Shown in pieces: positions 11,573 to 22,629 of a stretch of DNA of 64,000 nt (positions within the stretch are counted from its first letter, which is position 1; every line of letters begins with the position of its first letter). The notes beneath the pieces are model-generated. The model was given only the letters and a program-made list of their open reading frames with translations. It searched no databases and had not been told where the DNA came from. The stretch comes from Paracamarosporium sp. OC-R06-R3. Lineage: Eukaryota > Ascomycota > Dothideomycetes > Pleosporales > Didymosphaeriaceae. Position numbers and translations under genes: made by a program. Location of the stretch: the NCBI GenBank assembly GCA_019828545.1, contig JACVRA010000128.1, positions 62,001 through 126,000 of the forward strand, in the 5' to 3' direction.

Positions 11573-13439
11573 ATGCCTTCTCACACCCCCTTGATTCTCT
11601 TGGCCTTATGCAGCATACAGCTGGGGAAATCCCTGGGCTATACGATACCGCAGGAAGCAGTAGATCCCGTACTTCGCGCCACAGCCATCAACACCACACG
11701 AGCCGGGTTTCTCTATGGACCAGCGGTTGCTGGTGGACCGTTCTACCCGAGTGGTCTCCTGGGCAATGCAAAGGCATCTGCGGACGTGGCAAATGAACAG
11801 CTTGAGGCTGCACCTAACCAAGTCTTGGTCTTAGAAGACACAGCACAGGCCAATAGTTCGAGTGAGCAGGTACGTTGTTTTCCCGGTCAACACTCATTAT
11901 CTCAGTGTTAATACAAATGTTTCACAGTACCAAGGGCTGGATAGTTTTGAGGAGTACCTGCTCCTCTATCAGGGTCAATGGGCTAGACTCCTACCGAAAG
12001 GGCCCGCTCCAGGTGTACTCACCAATTACACCCAGGATCTTTTCTTTTCAATGGAGCGGCTGGCCAATAGCGCTTACTCTGTGCGACGTCTACCGAAGTC
12101 TGCGACGCTCCCTTTCCAGGTCGACTCTTCGATCGCAACAAAGCTCGCAGGTTCATCCCTTGAAGAGCTTCTGCAGGATGGCCGACTTTTCTATGCTGAC
12201 CATCGTGCACAAGTTCCATTCCCCAAAACTACCAACAAATTTGCCGCCGCATGCGACGCATATTTCTACATTTGCCAAGAGACTGGTGAATTTCTTCCTC
12301 TCGCTATCAGAACCAATGTCGGATCGAACCTCATCTACACACCAGAGGACGAGGACGCCGACTGGACATTGGCTAAAATCATGTTCAATATCAATGACTT
12401 CTTCTTTGCCCAAACATGGCATCTTGCATCCACTCACGAAGTTGTCCAGATTGCTTGGATGGCAGCAATTCGTACGCTTAGCGTTGATCATCCTATTTAC
12501 GCCTTTTTGGATCGATTGACATACCAGCTCTTCTCCATCCAACCACTAGCTCAATCGTTTCTTTTCGATAACGGTACAGCTTTCGATACTCTGTTTCCTA
12601 TCACTGGTACAGGAGCGCGTGACTTCGTCACCGAGCTTTATTTCAACGGCACCGGCGCATTCCAGTCAGGTTATTTCGAGACCGATCTGAGAAACCGGGG
12701 CCTAATTGATGCCGATGGTCCCGAGCTAGCACATTTTCCCTTTTATGAAAATGCTGTAATTATCCACAACGCCATTCGACTTTTCGTCAGCACCTTCGTC
12801 AAATCGTTTTACGAATCCGATAGTGTCGTACAGGGCGATAAAGAACTTCAAGCTTGGGCTGCCGAAGCAAATGGCCCTGCCAAAGCTATCGATTTCCCTA
12901 AAAAGTTCGATAGCGTCGATGCGGTTGTTGATGCGCTGACCCACATCGCCCATTTGACCTCGACTGTCCATCATTCCGTCAATACCAACAATCTTCTCTC
13001 GATATCCGCAACACTACCCATGCACCCGGCATCGCTTTACAAGCCTGTACCTACGACGAAGGGTAATACTTCCGTCGTTGAATATCTGCCACCACTGAAA
13101 GCTGTCTTGGCGCAATTCCAGGTTGATGGACTTTTGTAAGTTAAACTTCTTGGCTGGAAGAAACATCTCGATTGGTTGCTAATTCAATTTTGTGATAGTG
13201 CACGACCGCTTTTGGCGAACACAACTCGCTCCCTTGCCCACATGTTTGACAGCCCTACTTTCCTAGGCGGCACAAATGAGGAAACGCGCACAGCTGCGGC
13301 GAAGTTCCAACAGTCAATGGAGGCATTTAGCAAGGAGGTTCAAGGCCGTTCTTTCGATGAAGATGGGCTCAGCCAGGGAGCACCATTCATTTGGAAGGCT
13401 TTAGATCCATTGGAGGCACCGTTCTCGCTAACGATTTAA
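11573..13439 (+). CDS. Fungal lipoxygenase (predicted secreted)
   Basis: Lipoxygenases add O2 to polyunsaturated fatty acids such as linoleate. Exons are 11573-11869, 11928-13135 and 13199-13439 (581 residues). An in-frame ATG at 11558 would add five residues. The N-terminus is a signal peptide (PLILLALCSIQLG). Expected metal ligands are His264 and His269 in WHLASTHEVVQ, His447 and Asn451 in HHSVNTNN, and the C-terminal Ile581 (PFSLTI). The nearby IRTLSVDHPIYAFL block is the lipoxygenase core. The first pair is spaced H-x4-H, as in plant and Fusarium-type iron enzymes. As I recall, the classical Gaeumannomyces manganese enzyme has H-x3-H, so the metal is uncertain. The frame is intact. Its neighbour is another secreted enzyme, but no cluster is evident. 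Confidence 0.92.
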
Positions 13440-13690
13440 TCAAGATTTGTTAGACTAGTCTTCCTTAATATCATATAATAACCATACTACTTGGAACAAA
13501 AGAGCGGCATCATTAACAAAGTCTCCATCAGTAGTTATCACCTATTCTCGCCAAGTTCGCTCTTTGAGTCTAACTACTTGATATCCATGCCAACAATCGG
13601 TTGTCCGACCGGTTCCTCTTCGGATAGTAAGGGGATATGCCCGGAGGTAATAGTAGATAATCCACAAGCCACAAGAAGAACTTCCCAGCG

Positions 13691-15595
13691 CTAAAACGAA
13701 CATCCCTCTGGGACCTGGGACCGCTGGCAATGTCTATCAAAACGTCCCCAATTGCCGCTCTTGCTCATATGCCATTCCTCCACCTCCGCTTTAAGCACAT
13801 CTGCGAACATCCAGCCAGCCGTTTGTGCGTTTACAAGCTTCGATACCTTCGACTCCTCGGTTTCTCGCTTGTAGGTGAAGACATTTCCAGTATTGCAAAC
13901 CCAATCGTACATTGCCTCGAGTCTACCTGAAGTACCATTCGGCACACTCTCAATGACCTGTCCAGCTTGCGACGGATCAACAACATGGTAGCCTTGTAGT
14001 AGATATGCGTTTTCTCTACGCACATTATCACCTGTCTCATGGTTCGGGTCGACGTAAGTAGAGTTTCCGAGGTCTTGATGAAACGAATAAGGGGGCTGTT
14101 TGCCATTTAATCGACTTTCCGGTTGTAACTTACCCTGCAAGTACGTTTCATGCTCCCGGTCTAGCTCAACCTGCACCTCAAACTCGTCTAGGACATCCCA
14201 TTGGTTAAGGTTGAGTTGATACTTTTCTACATCAGTAAGCTTGTGGTTAGGTCCTGGGTAGAGAACCTCGTTGGAGACATTGGCTTCGCGCTCTGCCTCT
14301 GCGACGGTGACCTTCGCTAACATGAGATGATGCTGGTAGTGCGGATCCTCCTCGCGATGCCGCGCTTGATCATCTATGACTTTTATCCGCAATTTTTCGA
14401 GCATGCCCTTAGGAAGGATCGTAGGCTCTCCTACCATCGCCTTCGATTGTAAATAATTATACTCGGCAAAATCATCCTCTGTGCCTGAAGCGCTTTCGAT
14501 CCTGGTCGCAGTGAGGTTTTTCTTCGAGAGATAGTTTTCGTTCTTTGCATCAGCAACGTCATCGGCATCTTTGTTATCTGACACCTCTAGCTTTGAGCAA
14601 AGCTCCAACTCGCCGGAATGGGTACAGTCGCCTTCTAAGACAGCTTTCAAATCCTCTTCAAGCACCTTAGAGACAACTGCTTTGATACTAGAGACTCCGG
14701 GGTTCTCGGCGATCCTCACACGCTCATCTCGTGGCTCTGTATCTCCTATCACCTCGGCGGTAAGTTCCTCGTTGCTTCTCCTGGTGACGTAGGTTCGATG
14801 GCTACCAAGATTGCTTAGAGGTCTCTTCATTTTAAATCTCTCGATGCGTGGATGCAAGTTGGTTCCCATGATGCAGCGGACAGTGAAAGTCTTAGGCTTA
14901 GCTGACTGTCCATAGCTATGTCGAGTTCCTTGTAATTGCTGTTCGGTGGAAGAGAGGCTTACCGCTTGAGGACCCGATATATCTTCTGGGTTGTCCAAAG
15001 ATTTGCCATAGGGAGAGCTGGCAGAGGACGCAGTCGTAGCTTGCCGTTCCTTAACTTCACTCTTAGTGTTCTCTACAATCCTGTCTTTGACGCTCGGTAG
15101 GCTTAGTGTCGCCTGCCGATCTGGCCTGTCTCCTGCCATAGCATTTGCCTCCACAGCTCCCTTAGTAGGCTTGTCCACCATTGTGTTTGTAATTGCATCC
15201 GTCTTCTTCCCGTTTTTCGGCTTCCCCTCCCGTTTCCGTTTCAGAGGCTTCTCTCCTGGTAGTGTGCTCAATAGATCATCAGAGATGTCGTTCCAATTAG
15301 ACGTCTTTATGAGCAGCGACTCTGACTTGACATTGACTCTTGGCCTCTCAGCGCCTTGTTCTATCTTCACACCCTCAGGTTCGTGCATCATTTCGGTGTT
15401 TTCTACCAGTGGAACGGTTGACTTGTCGACAAGCAAAGAGCAATGCTCGTTAACTCTGTTCATACGGTTACCTAGAAGTTGTGGACTTAGTGGTTCATCG
15501 TGTTGCAGTTCAATGTGTTGATTAGTTTGGGCATGTTTCGGAGACCCTAGGTATAGAAGGGCTCGTTCATAGGCTTGAGGTTGACCTTCTGCCAT
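13691..15595 (-). CDS. Hypothetical 634-residue protein
   Basis: A single open frame from the ATG at 15595 (MAEGQPQAYERALLYLG). I do not recognise a family. The first ~200 residues are polar and Lys/Glu-rich with a probable nuclear localisation signal (KPLKRKREGKPKNGKK). The middle is disordered. A charged helical region (MLAKVTVAEAEREANVS, then VEKYQLNLNQWDVLDEFEV) precedes a more ordered Trp-rich C-terminus (LEAMYDWVCNTGNVFTY, EVEEWHMSKSGNWGRF). A possible GTAAGT...CAG intron near 14100-14140 would put the C-terminal half out of frame, so I keep a single exon. A nuclear location is inference. It is convergent with the lipoxygenase gene, 251 bp away. Confidence 0.65.
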   Translation of the reverse strand: MAEGQPQAYERALLYLGSPKHAQTNQHIELQHDEPLSPQLLGNRMNRVNEHCSLLVDKSTVPLVENTEMMHEPEGVKIEQGAERPRVNVKSESLLIKTSNWNDISDDLLSTLPGEKPLKRKREGKPKNGKKTDAITNTMVDKPTKGAVEANAMAGDRPDRQATLSLPSVKDRIVENTKSEVKERQATTASSASSPYGKSLDNPEDISGPQAVSLSSTEQQLQGTRHSYGQSAKPKTFTVRCIMGTNLHPRIERFKMKRPLSNLGSHRTYVTRRSNEELTAEVIGDTEPRDERVRIAENPGVSSIKAVVSKVLEEDLKAVLEGDCTHSGELELCSKLEVSDNKDADDVADAKNENYLSKKNLTATRIESASGTEDDFAEYNYLQSKAMVGEPTILPKGMLEKLRIKVIDDQARHREEDPHYQHHLMLAKVTVAEAEREANVSNEVLYPGPNHKLTDVEKYQLNLNQWDVLDEFEVQVELDREHETYLQGKLQPESRLNGKQPPYSFHQDLGNSTYVDPNHETGDNVRRENAYLLQGYHVVDPSQAGQVIESVPNGTSGRLEAMYDWVCNTGNVFTYKRETEESKVSKLVNAQTAGWMFADVLKAEVEEWHMSKSGNWGRFDRHCQRSQVPEGCSF

Positions 15596-16648
15596 GGTTT
15601 TCAGATATCGAGTGGGGTGGGCTTCACAGCCTATACGAGTTTATATGCGAGGTGTGATGGCGGTGAAAAGCACGGGTTATCAGATAGTTTGCAACACTTC
15701 CCGATTCGCATAGATATTCAAACTATATAGGTATGAGGTATCGTATGACTGCCTTGAAAATTTCCAGGTACAATGCAAGGAGTCAGAGCTGCTTCTCGTA
15801 GTTTGATTCTCGGATGCGTTCATATCATGCTAACACAACAGCGGTTTGATAGAGAAGTCAAATAGCTCAGACCAGGAAATTATGAGGACCTATTCATCTG
15901 ATAACATCCCATCTGATATGGCGTCTGCCTGTCCTTCACTGTTCGATTTGCTATCTTCTTAAGGATATTCACATAGGGCGCCTTCGAGAAACAACTTACC
16001 TACTTAAGTAGTCCCTACAACTGCCGTATCTATCTATACTGAATGGTACAACCTGTATATGCAAACAATCTTGATACTCAGACGACATTGATCGTCATTG
16101 CTCGACTCACGATCATTGTGGCTGCGTCTCAGCCGAGCGCAGGTCAGGACTGTGTTGATTCAGTGCCGCGTAACACAGCTGCCTCATCCCAGCTTTAAGA
16201 TAACTTTAAGTACTTAATAACTTCCTATAAATTCTGTCTTTTTAGATGTCACCCAAATTTCTGACTGTCGAGCCGCTGCATCAGAGGATGGCGCTAGCCA
16301 TTTAAGGTAAGTACCTTGCCATTTCAGTCACTAGTCCGTGAATAGCTAGCCTGCGGGCTGTATATTAATAGTCAGGATCACAGTGATGGGTTTGAAGCCT
16401 ACACAACTCTTACTGAATTGCTTATTATTGTACCGGTTGTCGCTGCCGCACAGATCCCTGTTGACGATCCTTTTAATCTCTTCATGATCACGACCCGTCA
16501 TCTAAACGTCATTAGAATACCCTTGTAACCAGAAACACAATGATGCTATATAGTTTGGTTTTAGACTCACCGAAGCTGGATCAAGTCATTTGATGAGGTC
16601 TCTTCTGCGCTCTCTGCACATCAATCCACTATATCCAACCTATCCATA
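15596..16648. other. Intergenic region, no supported gene
   Basis: About 1 kb with scattered stops in all frames and patches of AT-rich sequence (e.g. 16195-16250). It lies between the hypothetical gene at 13691 and the PEBP pseudogene. No transposon ends or repeats recognised. Confidence 0.45.
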
Positions 16649-17658
16649 ATGTCTCAAGACAAGCAACAGATTCTGCGCGAACACAGAGTAATCCCTGATG
16701 TTTTACGAGGGACAACAAAATTCTCATAAGATCTAAATGTCAAGTTCCCGAATGCAACACTGGATGCGCCTGCCAAAGAACTTGCACGAGAAGAGACGCA
16801 GCCCGAGCCGAGGCTTTACCTGGACCCTGTAGTACGTTCTAAATACTTTGCGAACTAGTAAAACAATCCTAACTTATAGATACAGCCACAAGAGAAGCAC
16901 ACTGACTATGCTCTTATTCTTACTGACCCGGTAAGCACTGTATGATGGAAGTATACATGAAGCATGGCGACCCAGCCAATAACCTCCTTCTCTTCCAGCA
17001 ACAATTCCACTGTCTGCATATTGACAAATCTCGTAGGACCTCATGGCAAATAACGACCAAAGTTTCGGCCAAGTTCGCCACTGGCTGTCCACTAATGTGT
17101 CTGTGAAAGACGATGGCGAGCTTGTCGTCTACTCGAGCCCTAAGTTCAACGTCTCGCCATATATTGGTCCTGCGCCACTTCCGAATTATGTTTCCTAGGC
17201 CCCATCGATATATTTTTATCTTGTCTCGTCCCTCATCAAGTGATTCCGGCCAACTTTCCGTATCGGCAGAAGACTTGCAGAAGCTACAGGAGCCCTATGT
17301 GGCTGCATTCAAGGGTGCGCAAAACGAAGGCGTGCAGGATCTAAAGGACAGATGGGGCTTCAATGCACAGAAACTCTTAGAAACAAAGGGCTTAAAGGTG
17401 GAGGCTGCGACTTTCATGTTGGTGGGCGGCACATTGAAAAGTGTTGCAGCAAACGCGATGATGTCAGGACAAGCGATGGTTGACAAGGTAGGCGATGTCT
17501 TCTCGAAACAGACGATATATCCCACTGTATTGACCAATGACAGGCGTTGGGTAGGTAGATACCTTTCTAAGATGAAAAGAAATGGGCGAGAAGTGAAATC
17601 AGAAGTCAAGTTATCATTGTTGTATCCGCTCCCAGCCCTCGTTTGCAAGATAAGCTAG
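16649..17658 (+). pseudogene. PEBP-family (phosphatidylethanolamine-binding, carboxypeptidase Y inhibitor-like) pseudogene
   Basis: Three exons can be traced: 16649-16831, 16880-16930 and from 17037. Together they encode a PEBP domain: REHRVIPDVL, then NVKFPNATLDAPAKELAREE, the core HTDYALILTDPD-LMANND, SFGQVRHWLSTNV, and PRPHRYIFILSRPSS. Two lesions break it. An in-frame TAA at 16727-16729 stands where relatives have a Tyr codon (TKFS-stop-DL). At ~17194 the frame shifts between LPNYVS and PRPHRYIF (one base gained or two lost). The rest, including the family's tail (LKDRWGFNAQKLLETKGL), is well preserved, so inactivation looks recent. Intact members bind phospholipid or inhibit serine carboxypeptidase. 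No translation of the whole protein is possible without bypassing both lesions. Confidence 0.85.
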
Positions 17659-17925
17659 TGTTACAGACAGCTCATTTTTTTTACAACCAGCTACCCAAAA
17701 GTCTTGATACAGTGCAAAATTCATTGCATTTTGGACCGGCATATACACTTTGCCTTCTCTTGATATCCACCTTTGAAAAGTCGATGTGGTAGCAGTCGAA
17801 GTGAGCCCACTAACATTTAACACTCAACAACCGTCAGTTCTGACTGTCCTTGGCACAAGTCACGCATAAGACGCCCAAAGTCCTCATTTCTTGACCAATC
17901 AATTCCATAGCCCTAGGTTTTTGAT

Positions 17926-19380
17926 TCAGTTGTGTAGGGTCATGTCGTCACTTCTGTCGGTCAAGCCGTTTCGCTCACTAGAACCTCCCTTCGTTTCAGC
18001 TTCCACAATCTTAAGTACGATCGTCTTTTCGAATTCAGGCCAAGCAACGGGAGGCGCCTTGGGCTCCCAATCGCTCAATGCCACCACTTGCTTCCGGGGT
18101 TGAGAGAGACCTTCATTTCGCTCACGATGTCGACGACCTGGCTGGGGATGACTTGACTGAGGATGGTTATTTCGCTTTTTGGCAGGCGCAGAGTCCTTGA
18201 GATGCTGCTTTCCGGTCGCGAAACCCTCGTCGTGTTCTAGATCCATCATACCTGCCAACATCTGTTGCGTTTGAAGTGCGGCCCTCACGCACCACTCCGT
18301 TGCAAAGAAGGGACGATTTTCGTCGCGGTCGTTGTATTCCTTGTCATCGACTCGAGCCTTGAGCTCTGGGTGTTCCTCCAGGAACTCCAACACCTTCTCT
18401 GCATCTCGAAGTGCGTCTTTATTTCCGTTCTCATACTCATATCGCCGCTGCCGCAGATCTTCAATCATACGGTAAGTGTACTTGCTATCCTTAGGTAAGC
18501 ATTTCCATATAGATTCAATCACATCGGGAAACAATGGATGGTTGAAATGGTGGGCGGCGATGTAATTGTCAACACGATTAGCATCGCGATGTAAGCCCAA
18601 TGATGCAAGAGCCCGCGACAATGACAAGGCGGCGAATAGGTTTCTAGGGATACGGATCGGCTTCATCTCCTCTGTGCGTGTTCGGCAGGCGCGAATCATC
18701 CAGGCTACCACAATCTTCACACCGACGTGATTGATGTGATTGCGAGGGAACCGTAGCTCTTGCTTTACAGGAGCGCCTTTCCAGTTTTCGTCATCTTCAC
18801 GCTCGAGCGTTCGAAGGAACCTATTAACTATCTTGCGACCGCAGAAAAGAACGAGCATTTTCTTCGGTACGGCAGTGGCGAACTTGTTGTATGTGTCTTC
18901 CTCCGCAATGTCGAGTGTCGGTCCGAGGACAGCATTTGTCAATCTCGCTGGCTGAATGTAAGGTAAGAGCGAATGCAGGGTGTGGTGGTCGCGAACCAAT
19001 TCGGGATCGGGATATTTGAAGGTGTGTCCACCGTACCCAGCAGTCAACGGCAGAACAGTACTAACCATGCCATATGACGATCCAAAAGAAGTTGCATAGC
19101 CAGCGTAGTCATTATATGGGGTGCTCTGTGCCGTTTCCGAGTAATACCCGTCATCTGTCTCGTGCCCTCCGCCGTCCGAGTCGCCAGATGCACTCCCACA
19201 ACCCAAGTTGTCGTTGTTCGAGGTCATTGACTGAACACCTGGATACTGCCAATATGGATCATAAACAGGATTGGTGACTAGGCCGTATTCGAAATTGTAA
19301 GGACCGTGCACTGGGGTGACGTTCGGAAGCACGCAGCTGTACATAGAGCCATCCAAATTACGATAGAAGTATGTTGTCAT
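17926..19380 (-). CDS. Hypothetical 484-residue protein
   Basis: A single open frame from the ATG at 19380 (MTTYFYRNLDGSMYSC). I do not recognise it. The first ~110 residues are Tyr/Gly/Ser-rich and probably disordered. Residues ~130-360 form an ordered alpha-helical region: LGPTLDIAEEDTYNKF, KKMLVLFCGRKIVNRFL, then HVGVKIVVAWMIRACR, LFAALSLSRALASLGL and KVLEFLEEHPELKARVDD. The tail is basic, His/Pro/Gln-rich (HPQSSHPQPGRRHRER), followed by an ordered strip (VVALSDWEPKAPPVAWPEFE). The pattern of disordered head, helical core and basic tail is common in mould-specific proteins. No signal peptide or membrane span is seen. Confidence 0.7.
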   Translation of the reverse strand: MTTYFYRNLDGSMYSCVLPNVTPVHGPYNFEYGLVTNPVYDPYWQYPGVQSMTSNNDNLGCGSASGDSDGGGHETDDGYYSETAQSTPYNDYAGYATSFGSSYGMVSTVLPLTAGYGGHTFKYPDPELVRDHHTLHSLLPYIQPARLTNAVLGPTLDIAEEDTYNKFATAVPKKMLVLFCGRKIVNRFLRTLEREDDENWKGAPVKQELRFPRNHINHVGVKIVVAWMIRACRTRTEEMKPIRIPRNLFAALSLSRALASLGLHRDANRVDNYIAAHHFNHPLFPDVIESIWKCLPKDSKYTYRMIEDLRQRRYEYENGNKDALRDAEKVLEFLEEHPELKARVDDKEYNDRDENRPFFATEWCVRAALQTQQMLAGMMDLEHDEGFATGKQHLKDSAPAKKRNNHPQSSHPQPGRRHRERNEGLSQPRKQVVALSDWEPKAPPVAWPEFEKTIVLKIVEAETKGGSSERNGLTDRSDDMTLHN

Positions 19381-20536
19381 CTTGGTGCAGGATTGGGGGT
19401 GTAGCTTGACGCTAGCGAGCTGTGTGAAGTGAACTAGATGATATTTGTGGTTGTGGCCGTGGACGACTGCGTTGAGTTTTGTGGTAGCCTTTGTGCCTGC
19501 GGTTGCAGTTTTAAGGATTTGATTTGATGTACTGTGTCGTAGATATCCAATCCAAACAACGAACTTGATCTTTTTACTCAGCGTTCGAGAAGACTAGGGA
19601 AGAATACATTAAGTTGGTATAGCGAGAAGTGTTACTGAGCTACGCGTATGTGACCCGCTATAGTGTCGACCGAAGCGGTTGGAAAGTTGGATATGGTGCG
19701 GTGGTGACGAAAATGGACAAAGTGCGGCATATGCACAGGAGCCTTGGCATCGAATCGGGCAGGCACCAACGGGTGAATGCAGCTGATGCCAAGCTATGTC
19801 ACGTGTTTTGACATTCACTTGCTATCAAATCCCAAGAATGAGTGACGAACCCACAGAAGTTCGAATCAGATTTAGCTAAGATGAATAACATCTCTCTTCG
19901 TTCTCTACTCTGCACTTGGCTTTTTGTAAACATGAGGGCTCACATGTTTGTCAGTGAGGAAAGACGTCTGAGTCATAAATCTAGGCAGATGTCGGCAGCT
20001 CCCTAGTACTTCAACCTTACGCAACTTTCGAATGGCAATATCTATATTGATTAGCATGATCTTGATAAATAGGTATTTGCCTCCAAAGGGTCGATCAACG
20101 CTCCCCCTGTATACTTGTGTTATAGACAGTATGTGAAAATTATTCATGCCCGCTATGTTCAGTAAACAAGTCGCCGTGCATGGAGCGGGAACATATACGT
20201 GATTCGATATAATGACCTAGACGGAGACCCAAGCTCTAATCCCAAGAATGGCTCATAGGTCGGGGCATCTACCTTGCACATGCAAGAAGAAGCTATAGCA
20301 AAATGAGAGTATGCCTACGTTGATTTAAACAATCAACCTTGGATCGTCCGTGCGAGCGCGCCTACTCGTCCGACTCCGGAACATTGACGTACCCTACCAC
20401 ACTTCCTTTGCCTTCACCGAACACCGTATCATTTACTAACATTGCCAGAAATAAACATTTACCACTGGTTCGTATTCCAGCTTCGCTCGATCAAGCATCC
20501 AGTTTATGAAGAACAAGTCCATGACCCTTGCAACCT
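19381..20536. other. Intergenic region, no supported gene
   Basis: About 1.15 kb between two minus-strand hypothetical genes. Short frames only. No repeat, tRNA-like fold or mobile-element end recognised. Confidence 0.45.
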
Positions 20537-21685
20537 CTACGCAGTCGCGCTATCTTTGCGAAGAACCCTTCTTTTCCACCATCGCCGAAGTCGTCCGAAA
20601 CGCTCATTTCTCCTTTCCATACGTGCGGGAATCGCAAATCGTAAAAATGGGGACGCTTCTACTGAAATTGAAGACTGGTCTTCGAACTGTTCTACTGTTC
20701 GGTCCCTCTCAATGCTAGATGGCGACCGGTCATTCGCAGGGAGGGACCAGTCTTCTACCCTCTCCGGAATGTTGTCACTTTCCATATGGTCAAACGATAA
20801 CACGATATCATTTTCCATTCGGTTGGATTCCGCAGAGTTCAATATATGGATTGATTCTTCCACTACACTGCCATTTCCCGTTTGGCTGGTCAGGATCGAT
20901 TCCAGGCGTTGGTGTCTATCTATTGGGATAGTATCTTGCGAATCACTTGACCTATCACAAATTTGAGAGAAGCTGACGTCTCTTGCATCGAGTACGAAAG
21001 GCCCATTCCCCTCAAGAATCCTGAGTGTCTCCGGGTCATGGTACGGAGGGTCTCGTCGATCGCGAGTAACTTGCGGGTTCTGCTGGTAACCTCCTGATGT
21101 TTCCGAAACAAAGGTATTGCTGGACGGTTGTTGTAACCTTGCTTCCGACGGTTCAGAGATCTCTTGTGTTTCCTCGGTCGACGACACGCTCAGATGTGTA
21201 GATGAAGTCTTGGGTGACAGGATCATGGTCGCATTCCGGCGTCGCTGCTTGGTACCAATACCATGGAGAAGTGGCATTGATAAGATCGGTCGTTGCAAGC
21301 TCAAACTGTCGAGGCGTGGCAAAGATTTCGCATTATCCATTGTCGATGTCAGATTTCGATCCCGCCCATTCGGATCATCGTCAGATATCGTCGTATTTTC
21401 TAATTCTTCTCGCTCTACGAACCCTAAAATTGTCCTGCACCATTCTTGAAGGTCTGAGGGTAAGGAAGGTAGGTCGTTCGATGTCTCACTGGGCCGAGAT
21501 ACGGTTTGCCAAGTTTCTTCGCGGATGAACTCCTTCTGTGATATAGGCTGGAGGGAAACATCGAACGAAGATGAGATGTAGCGACTGGAAGATTGACGTG
21601 AGTTGCGGCAAGTTTGACAAGGTCCTGCTTTGCTGACCGTTGGAGAACGAGACAGTTGCGGGTCAGTAGGCAAGCTAAAGTTCAT
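20537..21685 (-). CDS. Hypothetical 382-residue Ser-rich protein with basic C-terminus
   Basis: A single open frame from the ATG at 21685 (MNFSLPTDPQLSRSPTV). I do not recognise it. It is polar, rich in Ser, Glu and Arg, and probably disordered over most of its length. A CxxC pair (GPCQTCRNS) stands near the N-terminus. An ordered-looking block LPSDLQEWCRTILGFVEREEL lies at ~75-95. The C-terminal ~35 residues are strongly basic and amphipathic (RFGRLRRWWKRRVLRKD), which could bind membrane or nucleic acid; that is inference. A shorter plus-strand frame overlaps the 3' part, but the minus frame is longer and runs the full length without a break. Confidence 0.55.
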   Translation of the reverse strand: MNFSLPTDPQLSRSPTVSKAGPCQTCRNSRQSSSRYISSSFDVSLQPISQKEFIREETWQTVSRPSETSNDLPSLPSDLQEWCRTILGFVEREELENTTISDDDPNGRDRNLTSTMDNAKSLPRLDSLSLQRPILSMPLLHGIGTKQRRRNATMILSPKTSSTHLSVSSTEETQEISEPSEARLQQPSSNTFVSETSGGYQQNPQVTRDRRDPPYHDPETLRILEGNGPFVLDARDVSFSQICDRSSDSQDTIPIDRHQRLESILTSQTGNGSVVEESIHILNSAESNRMENDIVLSFDHMESDNIPERVEDWSLPANDRSPSSIERDRTVEQFEDQSSISVEASPFLRFAIPARMERRNERFGRLRRWWKRRVLRKDSATA

Positions 21686-22629
21686 CGCTTGTGAGTGAGG
21701 AAAGCCACGACCACAAAGTGCACTCTGCTTCAGTTAGCTAAAACGCAATTTTAACAACCTTTATTACTTACAGGGCTCTTCATATTCAAATGGTATGCTT
21801 GGACTAAGTTATGAATAGGACGGTTGTTCTTCATCCCACTCTACAACAGAAAAGTAAAGAGTTGATTGAAGCTCCAGGGTTGAAACCATTGTGTCGATCT
21901 GGGATATATATATACAGACGTACATATTATCAAACAAAAAGCCCACGGGATCAACAGTCGCGTGGTGGCAACACATTGACGCGTCATTAACGCGACACGG
22001 TGATGCACCACACAGCATTCACGCGGCACTCTTTCACAACACCCCTTCCTGTATAAACATTTGAATTTAGAGAACAACCGCTACTCTCACTTCAAGAGGC
22101 ACTTTCACTTCGCTACTCCCACGTGCTACATCCCTACCATGGTCGATTCGATATCAAATCTTCCAAACGACTACTACAAATGGACTATATATCTTGCTGA
22201 TGACACCAGCAGCTACCGATTTACTACTTACACTAACCATACTACAAGCTTTCTGTCAATGAAAAAGTTAGTGATAGACTTTTCCCCTCGAGAAATACAC
22301 ACAACACAGATTCAAGCTTCCCAGGCCGCATACAGCACATCCTCCAGAACTCATACTCACAACTACCACATACTTCCGACTGTGACTTCGTGGCACCTAC
22401 CCATCCACTTATCCGCCAAACGATGCCTCCCTCTAACGACACCGCCTCAAACGCAAGCACGACCACAAAATTTTCACCACACATGTTTCAACCACCACGT
22501 TCCCACACCAAACGCAGCTTCACCGTATAAAGTCCCTATTTAAACCCACCCATAGACCTCTTCTCCACATCCAACCAAGTTGCCCAGACCTCAACTCCCA
22601 CTTCAACGAATTCACAACAATTATTCACA
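21686..22629. other. Divergent intergenic region
   Basis: Spacer between the minus-strand gene at 20537 and the small plus-strand ORF at 22630. The stretch 22080-22620 is C/A-rich and pyrimidine-rich on the plus strand, like the 5' leader of a mould gene. A 160-codon frame there has low-complexity composition and is not called. Confidence 0.45.

Noticed and set aside
14100..14145. A GTAAGT...CAG pair inside the 634-residue protein, possible intron
   Set aside because: At 38 bp it is below normal intron size and its removal throws the conserved-looking C-terminus out of frame.
19850..19875. A GTTCGAATC string resembling a tRNA T-loop
   Set aside because: The flanking bases do not form the T-stem, and no acceptor or anticodon arm is found.
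20442..20966. A 174-codon plus-strand frame
   Set aside because: It overlaps the longer 382-codon minus-strand frame, has no recognisable motif, and starts inside an intergenic leader.
22061..22543. A 160-codon plus-strand frame upstream of the small gene at 22630
   Set aside because: Thr/His/Ser-rich low-complexity composition typical of a C/A-rich 5' leader. No motif.
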